From positions 91,531-155,530 of the forward strand of contig NZ_KI928922.1 in assembly GCF_000521215.1 (NCBI RefSeq): 64,000 nucleotides of DNA. Reading direction: 5' to 3'. Below the pieces are notes generated by a model. The model worked only from the letters and a program-made list of their open reading frames with translations. It had not been told where the DNA came from and did not search any database. The translations under genes and the position numbers were made by a program. The DNA comes from Labrenzia sp. DG1229. Lineage in GTDB: Bacteria > Pseudomonadota > Alphaproteobacteria > Rhizobiales > Stappiaceae. Below, in pieces: positions 34,389-43,369 of the stretch. Numbering within the stretch: position 1 is the first letter of the stretch; every line of letters starts with the position of its first letter.

Positions 34389-35195
34389 ATGACGTCGCTC
34401 AAAGATAAGGTCATACTCGTTACCGGCGCTGCGCAAGGCATTGGCGAGGCCGGGGGACGGGTGTTTTGCCAGCAAGGGGCAAAAGTCGTCGTTACCGATA
34501 TCAACGATGATCGTGTTGCGGAAAATGCCAGAGATCTCACCGCATCCGGGTACGATGTGCTCGCCATGAAACTTGATGTCACGGACCCGGAATCGGTTGC
34601 CCGGGCTGTTGAGGGAACAGTGTCGCACCATGGGCGCCTGGACGGCTTGTTTCACAATGCGATGTCGGCAAAATACGTAAACAACAACGACACAGATGTG
34701 ACCAATCTGTCGGATGAGGTCTGGCACCACATCGTTGGTCTCACCCTGACCGGCACTTTCAACGTCATGCGCGCTGTAGGACGCCAGATGCTGGAGCAGA
34801 AATCCGGATCGATGGTGATGACGGCCACTGTCGATGCTCTGATTGCTCAGGCGGGTGTGGATGCCTATTCAGCGGCCAAGGGCGGGGTCGTGTCGCTGGT
34901 CAGATCGGCAGCCGCAAGCCTGTCGCCCCAAGGCGTGCGTCTCAACTCGATTTGCCCGGGCTTTGTGACGACGCCGGATCAGGCAAGTTTTCTTGAAGAT
35001 CCACAGCGCCGCAAGCCGATTGAGAACATGCATCTGATGGATATTGCAACACCGGAAGACGTGGCCGAATACGCTGCCTTTCTTTTGTCAGACGCTGCAC
35101 GCTGCGTAACCGGAGCGACGCATCTGGTGGATTCAGGATACAGCACATTCAAGGGCAAACTGGATGTACGGGATCAGATCAGCACGGACAAATGA
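34389..35195 (+). CDS. Short-chain dehydrogenase/reductase, right operon
   Basis: A protein of 268 residues with AAGGAA before the ATG at 34389. The cofactor motif is GAAQGIGEAGG and the active-site run includes TATVDALIAQAGVDAYSAAKGG, giving Tyr-x-x-x-Lys. The usual NNAG is replaced by HNAMS. A SICPGFVTTP segment follows. NAD(P)-dependent oxidation or reduction of a sugar-like alcohol is expected. It is the counterpart of the SDR in the left operon but is not closely similar. Confidence 0.9.
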   Translation: MTSLKDKVILVTGAAQGIGEAGGRVFCQQGAKVVVTDINDDRVAENARDLTASGYDVLAMKLDVTDPESVARAVEGTVSHHGRLDGLFHNAMSAKYVNNNDTDVTNLSDEVWHHIVGLTLTGTFNVMRAVGRQMLEQKSGSMVMTATVDALIAQAGVDAYSAAKGGVVSLVRSAAASLSPQGVRLNSICPGFVTTPDQASFLEDPQRRKPIENMHLMDIATPEDVAEYAAFLLSDAARCVTGATHLVDSGYSTFKGKLDVRDQISTDK

Positions 35196-35205
35196 GGAGC
35201 AGACA

Positions 35206-36105
35206 ATGGACGCGGCACAGAGCCTGATCGACTGCAGCTGCACCCTGGGTGAGGGGATATTATGGGACGCAAGGGATGGATATCTTTGGTGGGTTGATGT
35301 TCCGATGCCATCAAAACTCTACCGTTATGCCCCGAGCACCGGCAAGGTCGACTCCTGGGAAATGGACGAGATGATAGCCTCATTGGCCGTACGGGAAAAC
35401 GGCGAAGGCCTCCTCATCGCGTCCCATGGCGGGCTCAATCACTTCGACCCCGATACATCTGAATGCAAACGGCTTTTCGACCCTGAGCCATTGAAACCAT
35501 TCAATCGCAGTAACCACGGTGCAGTGGATCCGTCAGGACGCTTCTGGCTTGGCACCATGCAAAACAACATCGCTCCGGACGGAAGCGAGATAAACATCAT
35601 TTCGGCGTCAGGAGCTCTGCTCCGCATCGATCCTGATCTCACCTGCCACTCCATGGCGGAGAACATCACCATATCAAACACGGTCTGCTGGTCGCCGGAT
35701 GGCACAGTCATGTATTTCGCCGATACCGTCACCGGCGTCATATTTGCCCATGACTTCGACCAGTCATCCGGCGCAATCTCCAACAAACGCGACTTTGCCA
35801 GGTTTGACCGTGGTCATCCCGATGGCTCCACGGTGGATGCCGATGGCTATCTCTGGAATGCGCGCTGGGATGGATCCTGTGTTGTGCGCTTCGCACCGGA
35901 CGGCACGGTTGATCGAGTGGTCGAGATACCTGCGGCACTAGTCACCAACTGCACCTTTGGCGGAGATGACCTTTCCACAATGTATGTGACGACCGCCCGC
36001 TACGGGCTCAGCGCAAGTGATCTTGAGGGCACACCTGAGGCTGGGAACATTTTCATATTTGAACCGGGTGTCCACGGGCGTCCCGACAACCGATTTGCAG
36101 GCTAA
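35206..36105 (+). CDS. SMP-30/gluconolactonase-family protein 2
   Basis: A protein of 299 residues with GAGGAG before the ATG at 35206. It is a beta-propeller with the SMP-30 landmarks: CTLGEGILWDARDGYLWWVD (Glu), NHGAVDPSGRFWLGTM, ISNTVCWSPDGTVMYFAD (Asn) and HPDGSTVDADGYLWNARW (Asp). It should hydrolyse a sugar-acid lactone formed by one of the dehydrogenases. The operon therefore carries two such lactonases. Confidence 0.88.
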   Translation: MDAAQSLIDCSCTLGEGILWDARDGYLWWVDVPMPSKLYRYAPSTGKVDSWEMDEMIASLAVRENGEGLLIASHGGLNHFDPDTSECKRLFDPEPLKPFNRSNHGAVDPSGRFWLGTMQNNIAPDGSEINIISASGALLRIDPDLTCHSMAENITISNTVCWSPDGTVMYFADTVTGVIFAHDFDQSSGAISNKRDFARFDRGHPDGSTVDADGYLWNARWDGSCVVRFAPDGTVDRVVEIPAALVTNCTFGGDDLSTMYVTTARYGLSASDLEGTPEAGNIFIFEPGVHGRPDNRFAG

Positions 36106-36109
36106 TAAA

Positions 36110-36898
36110 ATGCGGATTTCCGTTCACGAAACGCCCGAGGAAATCGGTCACGTCCTGGCTGGCAGGATCGTGACTGAAATTCAGAAGTCGAGTGCAAAAG
36201 GGCGCCCGTATTTGCTGGGCTGCCCGGGAGGGCGCAGCCCAAAACCGGTCTACGCCGCGCTGGCGAAGTTGACGAACGAACTCAGTCTTGACCTGTCAGA
36301 CCTGATCATTGTGATGATGGATGACTATGTCGATGGTGCTGCGCCGCCGTTTGACTACGTGGATCGCAATTTTCACTTTAGCTGCCGCCGATTTGCTTTG
36401 CAGGAGATCGCTGCGGTCCTGAATAACGAAAAACCGAAACAGGAACAAATACAGTCCCACAATATCTGGTTTCCCGATCCTGGAAACGCAGCGGCATATG
36501 ACGACAGGATTGCAGCTGCCGGCGGTATCGACATGTTTCTGTTGGCGTCCGGAGCAAGCGATGGTCATGTCGCTTTCAACCCACCGGGGACATCTCGTGA
36601 TACCGGCTCGCGGGTCGTTCGTCTGGCAGAGCTCACCCGGCAGGATAACTTGAAGACATTCCCGGACTTCAACTCTCTTGGTGAAGTGCCCGGTTTCGGG
36701 GTCACGATAGGAGTGGGGACCATCGCGCAACACTCCAGATCCGCAGCCATGATACTGTTCGGTGAAGACAAGAAGCTGGCTTATCAAAGAATAAGCCAGA
36801 CAGTCGGGTATGATCCACAGTGGCCTTCGACCATCGTCCGGGAATGCAACAATCCCGTTCTTTATGCTGATCAGGCTGCTGCCGGGCGTTCAACGTAA
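36110..36898 (+). CDS. Glucosamine-6-phosphate deaminase/6-phosphogluconolactonase-like protein (NagB fold)
   Basis: A protein of 262 residues from ATG 36110, four bases after the SMP-30 stop. The NagB landmarks are GCPGGRSPKPVYAAL (phosphate loop), IIVMMDDYVDG (catalytic Asp region, normally MDEYVG) and GASDGHVAFNPPG (normally GIGxDGHIAFNEPG). The fold acts on amino-sugar phosphates or phosphogluconolactones. The altered residues mean that simple GlcN6P deamination is not assured. Its stop overlaps the start of the ROK gene, so a phosphorylated sugar made by that kinase is the likely substrate. Confidence 0.8.
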   Translation: MRISVHETPEEIGHVLAGRIVTEIQKSSAKGRPYLLGCPGGRSPKPVYAALAKLTNELSLDLSDLIIVMMDDYVDGAAPPFDYVDRNFHFSCRRFALQEIAAVLNNEKPKQEQIQSHNIWFPDPGNAAAYDDRIAAAGGIDMFLLASGASDGHVAFNPPGTSRDTGSRVVRLAELTRQDNLKTFPDFNSLGEVPGFGVTIGVGTIAQHSRSAAMILFGEDKKLAYQRISQTVGYDPQWPSTIVRECNNPVLYADQAAAGRST

Positions 36899-37791
36899 TG
36901 AGCGGTCGTATCGCAATGGGTGCCGATGTTGGCGGAACAAAGATCGCGATTGTCGCCGTTGACCTGCAGGACGGCCGGGTCCTGTTTCGGGAAGAAATTC
37001 CGACGCTTCGAGAAAGGGGAGGGCGTGACACGCTGGATCGGCTGCTTGCATTGGTTTCGAGAACCACCGAACGCCTGATTGCACAAGGCACTCGTCCGGT
37101 CGGACTGGGCGTCGGGGTTCCTGAACTTGTCAACAATTCCGGCATTATCAAAAGCAACTGGAACTTCGACTGGGATCAGCGGGACATCGCCGCCGAGTTG
37201 TCCGAAATCTGCCCGGCACGGTTGGAGAGCGATGCGCGTACGGTTGCACTTGCGGAAGCAGAGATCGGCCACGGCAAAAAGTATCCAAGCTTCGTGTTTG
37301 TAACCGTCGGTTCCGGTTTGTCTTGTTCATTCTGTCAGGATGGAAAAATTCATCGCGGGGCGAATGGCTATGCAATCCATTTTGCTTCAAGTGATATCCT
37401 GGCAGTCTGCAGTTCCTGTGGCGCCCAGGAAGGGTTCAATCTTGAGGCATTGGCCAGCGGTCGCGGGCTCACCGAAACCTGTCTTGCGCGGACCGGGAGC
37501 GAGATCACTCCGCCCGGTCTGATGCTGAATGAGGCGACCCAGGATCAAAAAGAACTGCTTGACCAGGCAACCAGTGCATTGGGCAGTTACCTGGCGCAAC
37601 TCATCAACATTTTCGATCCTCATGCGCTGATCGTTGGCGGAGGGCTGGGAACCAACCCACGGTTTTTCAAAATGTTGTGCGAGAGAACCCGCACGCATAT
37701 CTGGGCGCAGGATTGTCAGCACATGCCAATTCTCACAAGCGCGATACCTAAAGACAGCGCGGCGATCGGGGCTGCACTTCTACTTCGATAA
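36898..37791 (+). CDS. ROK-family sugar kinase-like protein
   Basis: A protein of 297 residues starting in a TAATG overlap with the NagB-like gene. The ATP-binding loop is GADVGGTKIAIVAVD and a second glycine run is VTVGSGLSCSF. The ROK zinc motif, normally G-H then C-x-C-G-x-x-G-C, is altered here to ANGYAIHF then CSSCGAQEG, with only two cysteines. It lacks an N-terminal helix-turn-helix, so it is a kinase-type rather than a repressor-type ROK protein. It probably phosphorylates a hexose or amino sugar in the cytoplasm. Last gene of the right operon. Confidence 0.83.
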   Translation: MSGRIAMGADVGGTKIAIVAVDLQDGRVLFREEIPTLRERGGRDTLDRLLALVSRTTERLIAQGTRPVGLGVGVPELVNNSGIIKSNWNFDWDQRDIAAELSEICPARLESDARTVALAEAEIGHGKKYPSFVFVTVGSGLSCSFCQDGKIHRGANGYAIHFASSDILAVCSSCGAQEGFNLEALASGRGLTETCLARTGSEITPPGLMLNEATQDQKELLDQATSALGSYLAQLINIFDPHALIVGGGLGTNPRFFKMLCERTRTHIWAQDCQHMPILTSAIPKDSAAIGAALLLR

Positions 37792-38197
37792 CCCCCGTGC
37801 ACCGGTAGAGAGGAAAGTCATCGAGCCTGCCACAATGTGCTACTTCCCATTCATTAGGCTGGGTCTGATGCTGGCTACCAAGGACCGAAGGAACGGATTG
37901 TTGGCAGCAGAATTACAGGCTCTGGACAAGAAATTGGCAGAACGGCCTTTGCACCATTCGAGACAACGTCTTGAGGCATTATGCCAAATGAAGTTTTTCG
38001 AGTTCCTTGATGGGTGGTGTGAGCCAAGTTGCGACGGGAAGATCAGAAAACCCCCTGTTGCTGTTCCGTCAATCAATTGAATACCACCTGATGCTGCCTG
38101 TTTTTAGATCCCAAATAGCGTGGCCACTTTTGCGGACAGACAGTAGATATGTCGGTGTTCGCGGGAAACTCCCATTGCCCTCCCAATTCAGGTGCAT
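37792..38197. other. Intergenic stretch without a recognisable gene
   Basis: The roughly 400 bases after the ROK gene contain only short open frames with no family resemblance and no convincing ribosome sites. No clear terminator hairpin with a T-run was seen. A relic of a mobile element begins at 38198. Confidence 0.5.
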
Positions 38198-38305
38198 ATG
38201 AGCAACGGCCAACGCGAGGTTCAGCGCAAGCTAAACATTCTGGGGCATGCCGAAGGTTCCGGCCGCGTTGCCGCCAGCGTGTTGATAACGATTCCAGGTC
38301 GAGTT
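38198..38305 (+). pseudogene. Possible relic of an IS481-type transposase N-terminus
   Basis: ATG 38198 begins MSNGQREVQRKLNILGHAEG. This resembles, from memory, the first helix of integrase-core transposases of the M-S-x-x-x-R-E-x-Q-R-K-L-x-V-L-x-H-A-E type. After a frameshift a trace of the helix-turn-helix (SRSSFLSRK) may follow. Only about 35 codons remain, and the relic abuts the 3' end of the convergent M20 gene. Weak call. Confidence 0.35.
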
Positions 38306-38310
38306 TCCTT

Positions 38311-39708
38311 TCACGGAAAACCCTCACCCAGGTCCCAGAACAGTCCTGTCATCATCTCCAGTCCTTCCTTCATCAAGTGGGGCAGGACGTGTTCGTTCGG
38401 AGCGTGCTGGGAACAGCCGGTGTAGCTGTGTGGCACCCATATGGTCGGCATGCCGATGATGTTGAGAAAGATATCATTCGGCAACGAGCCGCCGGCATTG
38501 GGGATGACAGTGACCGGTTTACCAGTTGTCTGTTCGATTGATGCTGCCGCCCAGGCGACTGCAGGATGTTCCGGGTCAAGGCGAGAGGCCCTCAGCATCG
38601 ACATGCGCGCCGGCTCGACGGAAATGCCCTCGAAACCTTCGTCTTCAAGATGTTTGCGGATCAGGGGCAGGAAAGTGTCAGGATCGGTGTCGACCACGAA
38701 GCGGATCTGGCAAACGGCCTCGGCAAAGGCCGGAACGGCATTTTGCGGCTTTTCCGGGTCGCCGGTGATGAAGGACAGCACCTCGAACGTGTTCCAGCCG
38801 AAAACCTTCTCCGCACCGCTCAGCCCGGGCTCGCCCCACCAGGGATTTATTTCAGGATCGTCCTGGCCGGACACGACAGTGACGCTGGCCAGCGCATCGC
38901 GCACGGAATTCTTGATGTTGTCCGGCTTCAGCCCGGGATGGAGGATATCACCATTTCGGCTCACAAGCGTTGTGAGCGCATGCATCAGCACGATTGCGGG
39001 ATTTGCCAGCAGACCTCCCCAGTTACCCGAATGGTGCGCGCCTTCGCGGTACTCCAGCCTGAAGCGAAGGTTCAATCCGCCGCGGGTGCCCAGCTTGATG
39101 TCGGGTCCGTCGGTTGAAAACCGCGGGCCGTCCGATGCAATCAACAGGTCGGCCGCCAGCATATCACGGTTCTCACGGCAGAATTCGGCGAGCCCCGGCG
39201 ACCCCATTTCCTCCGCGATCTCGATCAGGAAGGTGACGTTGTAGCCAAGATTGCCACGTGTTTCGATGACGTGGCGAAGAGCCTCCATGTTGATCGCATG
39301 CTGGGCCTTGTTGTCCGCGGTACCCCGCCCGTACCAGCGCTCACCAGACGACGATTGAGCGACGGCCAGTGTCCAGGGGTCTCGTCCCTCGTTCCATTGC
39401 CCCTCCTCGCCTGGCACCGTATCGCCATGGCCATAGCAGAACAGGGTTGGAAGAGACGGATCCTCAATGCGTTTGGCGACCAGAAAAGGCGCGCGCTCAA
39501 GCAATCCGTTTGGATGGATCTCGACGGCAAATCCCATCGCCTCGAAGCGTGCGCGATTGAGGACGTCGAGGTACTGGAGCAACTCACCCTGGTGCTGTTC
39601 TTCCCTGCTGGATGTGCGGACGGCGACCCGTTCGGCCAGATCATCCCGGAACCCGCCATCGTCGAAATATCTGGACGCTGCCCCGATGGCAGCCTCTCTC
39701 GTTGTCAT
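38311..39708 (-). CDS. M20-family metallopeptidase, second locus
   Basis: A protein of 465 residues from ATG 39708, with GGAAGA upstream. The zinc site is complete: CYGHGDTVPG (His, Asp), GTADNKAQH (bridging Asp), IAEEMGSPG (Glu pair), IASDGPR (Asp) and SQHAPNEH (His). The middle domain is the usual dimerisation insert (GREGAHHSGNWGGLL-type sequence). It should hydrolyse a dipeptide or N-acyl amino acid in the cytoplasm. It follows the AstE-like gene by 34 bases on the same strand and is probably co-transcribed. Confidence 0.9.
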   Translation of the reverse strand: MTTREAAIGAASRYFDDGGFRDDLAERVAVRTSSREEQHQGELLQYLDVLNRARFEAMGFAVEIHPNGLLERAPFLVAKRIEDPSLPTLFCYGHGDTVPGEEGQWNEGRDPWTLAVAQSSSGERWYGRGTADNKAQHAINMEALRHVIETRGNLGYNVTFLIEIAEEMGSPGLAEFCRENRDMLAADLLIASDGPRFSTDGPDIKLGTRGGLNLRFRLEYREGAHHSGNWGGLLANPAIVLMHALTTLVSRNGDILHPGLKPDNIKNSVRDALASVTVVSGQDDPEINPWWGEPGLSGAEKVFGWNTFEVLSFITGDPEKPQNAVPAFAEAVCQIRFVVDTDPDTFLPLIRKHLEDEGFEGISVEPARMSMLRASRLDPEHPAVAWAAASIEQTTGKPVTVIPNAGGSLPNDIFLNIIGMPTIWVPHSYTGCSQHAPNEHVLPHLMKEGLEMMTGLFWDLGEGFP

Positions 39709-39742
39709 CTGTGATCTTCCTTCGGATTGTTTGTAACTGAGT

Positions 39743-40702
39743 TCAGGAATCCCGGCGTGCCAGCCTGACTGCCGTCTGGCCACGCCAAAGGCGTTTCGAA
39801 GGCATCACAAGCATCAGATCGTCTTCAGGGGTAACGACGGGCTCATCTCCATCGTATCCGAGCAACGTACCTTTTTTCGCGATGACCTCACCCCCGAAGA
39901 AGGGTTCGGCAAAGACAAATTCTTCGGCCCGGATCGTGATCGCCTCTATGACGGTAAAACTCGATTGTGGTGATGGTGCCTCGGAGAACGTTTCCAGGTT
40001 CTCCTCAGAGATCACGCCACCCGCGACCAGAAACCGGGCAGTGGATTCTCTGGCGAGATCTCCTGCAGCGGCCTGCCAATGCTGCCCGCATTCGATCAGC
40101 AACGCCGTCGCGCTGGCGCTCGGGTCATCGAAAGACCCGTAGTCCCGCATACGCCGTCCTGCCGCATGACCGGCATCTCCGACCACCCGTTCCGGAACGC
40201 CGACTGCGACTGCAAGGTCCTTGGCTCTGGCGTGTCGGCCCGACATCATCAGCGGTGGTGCCAGATGCTGCATGCTGTGAATGTCCAGCAGGAAGTCAAT
40301 GTCAGCCAGGGCCGGGCGAACCTCGCGCGCGCGGCGGAGTTCCACGCTGTCACGATCTCCCTCAAGCACTTCCACATCCCACACCCGGTTGAAGTCCTCG
40401 TCGATCCACCGGGTCGCGTTCGCATCTGCCGGATCGAACGCCTCATAAGCAGCAATATTCATGAATGCCAGTGTCATCGATCCGGCAACCGGCCTAGTAT
40501 CTCGTTGCAGCAACTCATCAAGAGCGATTGCCCCGCAGGGTTCGTTGCCGTGAACAATTGCGCTGATCATCACATTCGGTCCCGGCTTGCGGCTGTCGAA
40601 CCGCCACACATAAGGGATGCCGGTGTTGCCGTGCCTGTAAGGCGACAGATCGGGAGGCGAGAGCTCAACGGAATATTCATTGGGAATGTTGATCTCTGCC
40701 AT
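39743..40702 (-). CDS. Succinylglutamate desuccinylase/aspartoacylase-family deacylase (M14-like)
   Basis: A protein of 319 residues. The ATG at 40702 has AGGAG upstream; the longer frame runs into the divergent M81 gene. Zinc ligands are His and Glu of SAIVHGNEPCG and His of LLDIHSM. FNRVWDVE provides the family's substrate-binding arginine region. A small beta domain ends the protein (EVIAKKGTLLGYDGDEP). The family removes acyl groups from amino acids, for example N-succinylglutamate or N-acetylaspartate. Together with the M20 gene this looks like a deacylation unit for N-acyl amino acids; the substrate is inferred only. Confidence 0.87.
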   Translation of the reverse strand: MAEINIPNEYSVELSPPDLSPYRHGNTGIPYVWRFDSRKPGPNVMISAIVHGNEPCGAIALDELLQRDTRPVAGSMTLAFMNIAAYEAFDPADANATRWIDEDFNRVWDVEVLEGDRDSVELRRAREVRPALADIDFLLDIHSMQHLAPPLMMSGRHARAKDLAVAVGVPERVVGDAGHAAGRRMRDYGSFDDPSASATALLIECGQHWQAAAGDLARESTARFLVAGGVISEENLETFSEAPSPQSSFTVIEAITIRAEEFVFAEPFFGGEVIAKKGTLLGYDGDEPVVTPEDDLMLVMPSKRLWRGQTAVRLARRDS

Positions 40703-40751
40703 GAGATCGTGCTCCTTTTTCAGTACATATTCGGACGTGGGAGGAAATGAG

Positions 40752-42290
40752 GTGAGAGCACCCAAGGTTGCATTGCTGGGCATGATACTGGAATCGAACC
40801 GTTTCGCACGCCCTGCGGGCGAAGACGATTTTCGATCGCTGACATGGCTGGAGGGCGAAGACCTGCTTGAAGAGGCACGCTCACCTGCTCCTTCGCTTGC
40901 CACGGAATTCGCAGCTTTTGTACGTGCGATGGATGCCACCGGTCCCTGGCAACCCGTTCCATGCACCCTGGCGGCAAGCCATCCGGCTGGACCGGTCATG
41001 CAGGACATCTTTGAGAGAATCGTGAGCGATATTGTCCGCCAACTCACTGAAGACGGTCCCTTCGATGCGATCTATATCTGCAATCACGGCGCCATGGTCG
41101 CAGAACATTGCCACGATCCGGACGGCATCCTGATGGAGCGCGTGCGCGAGGCGGTTGGAGCAGACCCGATTATTGTCAGCACACTCGATCTTCACGGAAA
41201 CATTTCGCCAAAGATGACGGAGGCCTGTGATCTGATCGTCGGGTACCGGACCAATCCGCATGTCGACATGATCGAGCGCGGAGAAGAAGCTGCTTTTTCC
41301 CTGAGGTGCTGTCTTGCCAGCGGCATCCGTCCGAAAATTGCACTGAAGAAACCGCCCATCGTTCCGGCCTCCGTCACCCTCCTTACCGCCGAAGCACCTT
41401 ACGGCGAGTTGATCGATCTCGGCCAACGCAGACAGGCCGAATTGAGCGGATCGGTCCTGAATGTTTCGGTTTTCGGCAACTTCGTATTCTCCGATACACC
41501 GGACAATGGATTGAGCGTTGTCGTCACGGCACGAGAAGATCAATGTGCAGCCGACAAGCTGGCCTCGGAAATTGCGGACCGGGCCTGGTCGATACGTGAG
41601 AAGTTCGTGCGGAACCTGACGTCTGTTGACGAGGCGGTGGCGTTGGCTTGCGGTCTCAAGGAGACGCCTGTGATCTTCTCCGACGCGGGCGACAATCCCG
41701 GCGGTGGCGGCTCGGGAAGAACCACCGAACTGCTCACTGCCTTGCACGCTGGTGGTGCAGTCAATGTTCTCTACGGGTCGTTTTTCGACCCAGACCTTGC
41801 AGCAGAAGCGCATGCAATGGGTGTCGGCGCGGAGTTTTCGGCAAGATTCAATCGCGATACAGGCAACAGCACGTGGGAGAAGTGGGACCAGGCATTCGAG
41901 ACCAAGGCGAAGGTGCTTGCCCTTCATGATGGGAGGGTCGTCGGCGAGCGCGGAATGACCAGGGGACGACAACTTCACCTGGGGCCGTGCGCCGCACTGG
42001 ATCTTGGTGGCATCCAGGTGGTTGTCATTTCCGACAGGACACAGACGGCAGATCCGATCTTTTTTCACATGCTCGGGCTGGACATCGACAGAGCACAGTG
42101 TGTTGTCGTCAAGTCCCGGGGGCATTTCCGCGCCGGTTTTGACGCCTGGTTTTTGCCAGAACAGGTCTACGAGATCGACACTGCCGGACTGACAAGCCCG
42201 GTGCTCGAACGCTGGCCTCTTGAATTCATTCCACGCCCCAGCTTTCCCCTGGATCCGCACACCACATGGAGTGAAATCGAGCAAGGCTAA
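40752..42290 (+). CDS. M81-family metallopeptidase (MlrC-like)
   Basis: A protein of 512 residues from a GTG at 40752 with GGGAGG upstream. M81 landmarks are the N-terminal LGMILESNRFA, ICNHGAMVAE, STLDLHGNIS (Asp and His zinc ligands), GYRTNPHVDM (His) and DAGDNPGGGGSGRTTELL. The founding member, MlrC, degrades linearised microcystin peptides in sphingomonads; most homologues sit in amide or peptide catabolic loci with unknown substrates. It is divergent from the AstE-like gene across only 49 bases and convergent with the LysR gene, overlapping its end by four bases. Confidence 0.9.
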   Translation: MRAPKVALLGMILESNRFARPAGEDDFRSLTWLEGEDLLEEARSPAPSLATEFAAFVRAMDATGPWQPVPCTLAASHPAGPVMQDIFERIVSDIVRQLTEDGPFDAIYICNHGAMVAEHCHDPDGILMERVREAVGADPIIVSTLDLHGNISPKMTEACDLIVGYRTNPHVDMIERGEEAAFSLRCCLASGIRPKIALKKPPIVPASVTLLTAEAPYGELIDLGQRRQAELSGSVLNVSVFGNFVFSDTPDNGLSVVVTAREDQCAADKLASEIADRAWSIREKFVRNLTSVDEAVALACGLKETPVIFSDAGDNPGGGGSGRTTELLTALHAGGAVNVLYGSFFDPDLAAEAHAMGVGAEFSARFNRDTGNSTWEKWDQAFETKAKVLALHDGRVVGERGMTRGRQLHLGPCAALDLGGIQVVVISDRTQTADPIFFHMLGLDIDRAQCVVVKSRGHFRAGFDAWFLPEQVYEIDTAGLTSPVLERWPLEFIPRPSFPLDPHTTWSEIEQG

Positions 42291-43198
42291 ACGAACTCCG
42301 AATAGTCATCGGGTGGCGTGGAAGCCTTGACATATTCCATGAACTGTCGCGCGAATTCGGAAGGCTGACGTCCGGAGGGCAGGACAAAGCTGGTATTGTA
42401 TGTGATGGGGGCGTCGAACGGCCTGACTGAGATGCCGGGCATGCCTCCGGACAAAACCGGGAAGGGGTTGAGCAGGGTCACTCCCAGGCCCTCGCGTACC
42501 AGCTCCAGCGCCGCCATATTGGTCGCAGTTTCAGCCACAGTGCGTGGCCGAACCCCGGCACGGGCAAAAATCTGTTCGGTGACTGCCCGTGTGCCAAGCC
42601 TCCGCAAGAATTCAATAAGCTCCACTCCTTCCAGATCCGCAGGCGTAATGGAATCTTTTTCCTCAAATGGATGTCCATTCGGCATGGCGCACACGACGGG
42701 AGACCGGAGCCAGGGCACAAGGGTCACACCTGATCGCTGGATCATGGCACTCGTCAGACCGAGGTCGTAGTGAAGGTCAAGGATACCGGAGACAAGGACG
42801 TCGGTTGCCTGGATGTCGAGTTGCAGGTTTTTTCCGGGGTTCTGTTTCAGAAAAGCAGCGACCCGTGAAATGACGAAGTTATGAGCGAGTGTCGGGGGTA
42901 CAATCAATCGCAGCGGTTCCTCGTCTGCAGAAGCCCATTCCGCGCCTTCGATCAAAGCCAGCGTTTCGAACAGGGGATCCAACTGGGCGTTGAGCCTGAG
43001 TGCGGCTGCGGTTGGCTCGATCCGGCCGGAGCTGCGCAGGAAAAGATCACGCCCGACCCGTTGCTCCAGCTGTCCAAGCGCTCGGCTGATGGAGGATTGT
43101 GACACCCCAAGTCTTCGTGCAGCCCCGATCGTGGTTCCAGTTGTCACCAGGGCCCGAAGCGCCTCCATTTCTCGTAATCTGTGACGGTGCTGTGCCAT
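42287..43198 (-). CDS. LysR-family transcriptional regulator
   Basis: A protein of 303 residues if it starts at ATG 43198; the ribosome site is weak and the frame extends upstream. The N-terminal helix-turn-helix is AARRLGVSQSSISRALGQLE. The rest is the two-lobed effector domain. It faces the second dipeptide-type importer operon across a 170-base gap that contains TTGCA-based inverted repeats, so it most likely controls that operon and its own gene. LysR proteins usually activate in response to a pathway metabolite. Confidence 0.9.
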   Translation of the reverse strand: MAQHRHRLREMEALRALVTTGTTIGAARRLGVSQSSISRALGQLEQRVGRDLFLRSSGRIEPTAAALRLNAQLDPLFETLALIEGAEWASADEEPLRLIVPPTLAHNFVISRVAAFLKQNPGKNLQLDIQATDVLVSGILDLHYDLGLTSAMIQRSGVTLVPWLRSPVVCAMPNGHPFEEKDSITPADLEGVELIEFLRRLGTRAVTEQIFARAGVRPRTVAETATNMAALELVREGLGVTLLNPFPVLSGGMPGISVRPFDAPITYNTSFVLPSGRQPSEFARQFMEYVKASTPPDDYSEFV

Positions 43199-43250
43199 TT
43201 GTCGCGTTTTTCCAGGGGGAATGAGGCTTTCGTGCAAGTTGGATTGACCT

Positions 43251-43282
43251 ATGCAAAATTGCATTAACTTTGCAGTTGGCAA
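43251..43282. promoter_or_regulatory. Inverted repeats in the LysR/importer divergent promoter
   Basis: ATGCAAAATTGCAT (43251-43264) has 6-bp arms around two bases. TTGCAGTTGGCAA (43270-43282) repeats the TTGC/GCAA arms with five bases between. Another TTGCA lies at 43291. The spacing of repeats fits recognition and activation sites of a LysR-type regulator. Binding is inferred from position and symmetry. Confidence 0.55.
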
Positions 43283-43369
43283 TGAATTTTTTGCAAGCTA
43301 ACATCGTTTTCATTGTGCGGCAAAAAAGCCCGAAAAGGGCACCGCGCCTTCCGAGGGAGTTACATAGAC

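Noticed and set aside
37840..38080. Short plus-strand frame after the ROK gene (MCYFPFIRLGL...)
   Set aside because: It could be part of a decayed element, but I see no convincing similarity and no ribosome site.
40881..42284. Minus-strand open frame of 467 codons
   Set aside because: Antisense to the M81 gene. The sense strand carries zinc-ligand motifs and this frame carries none.
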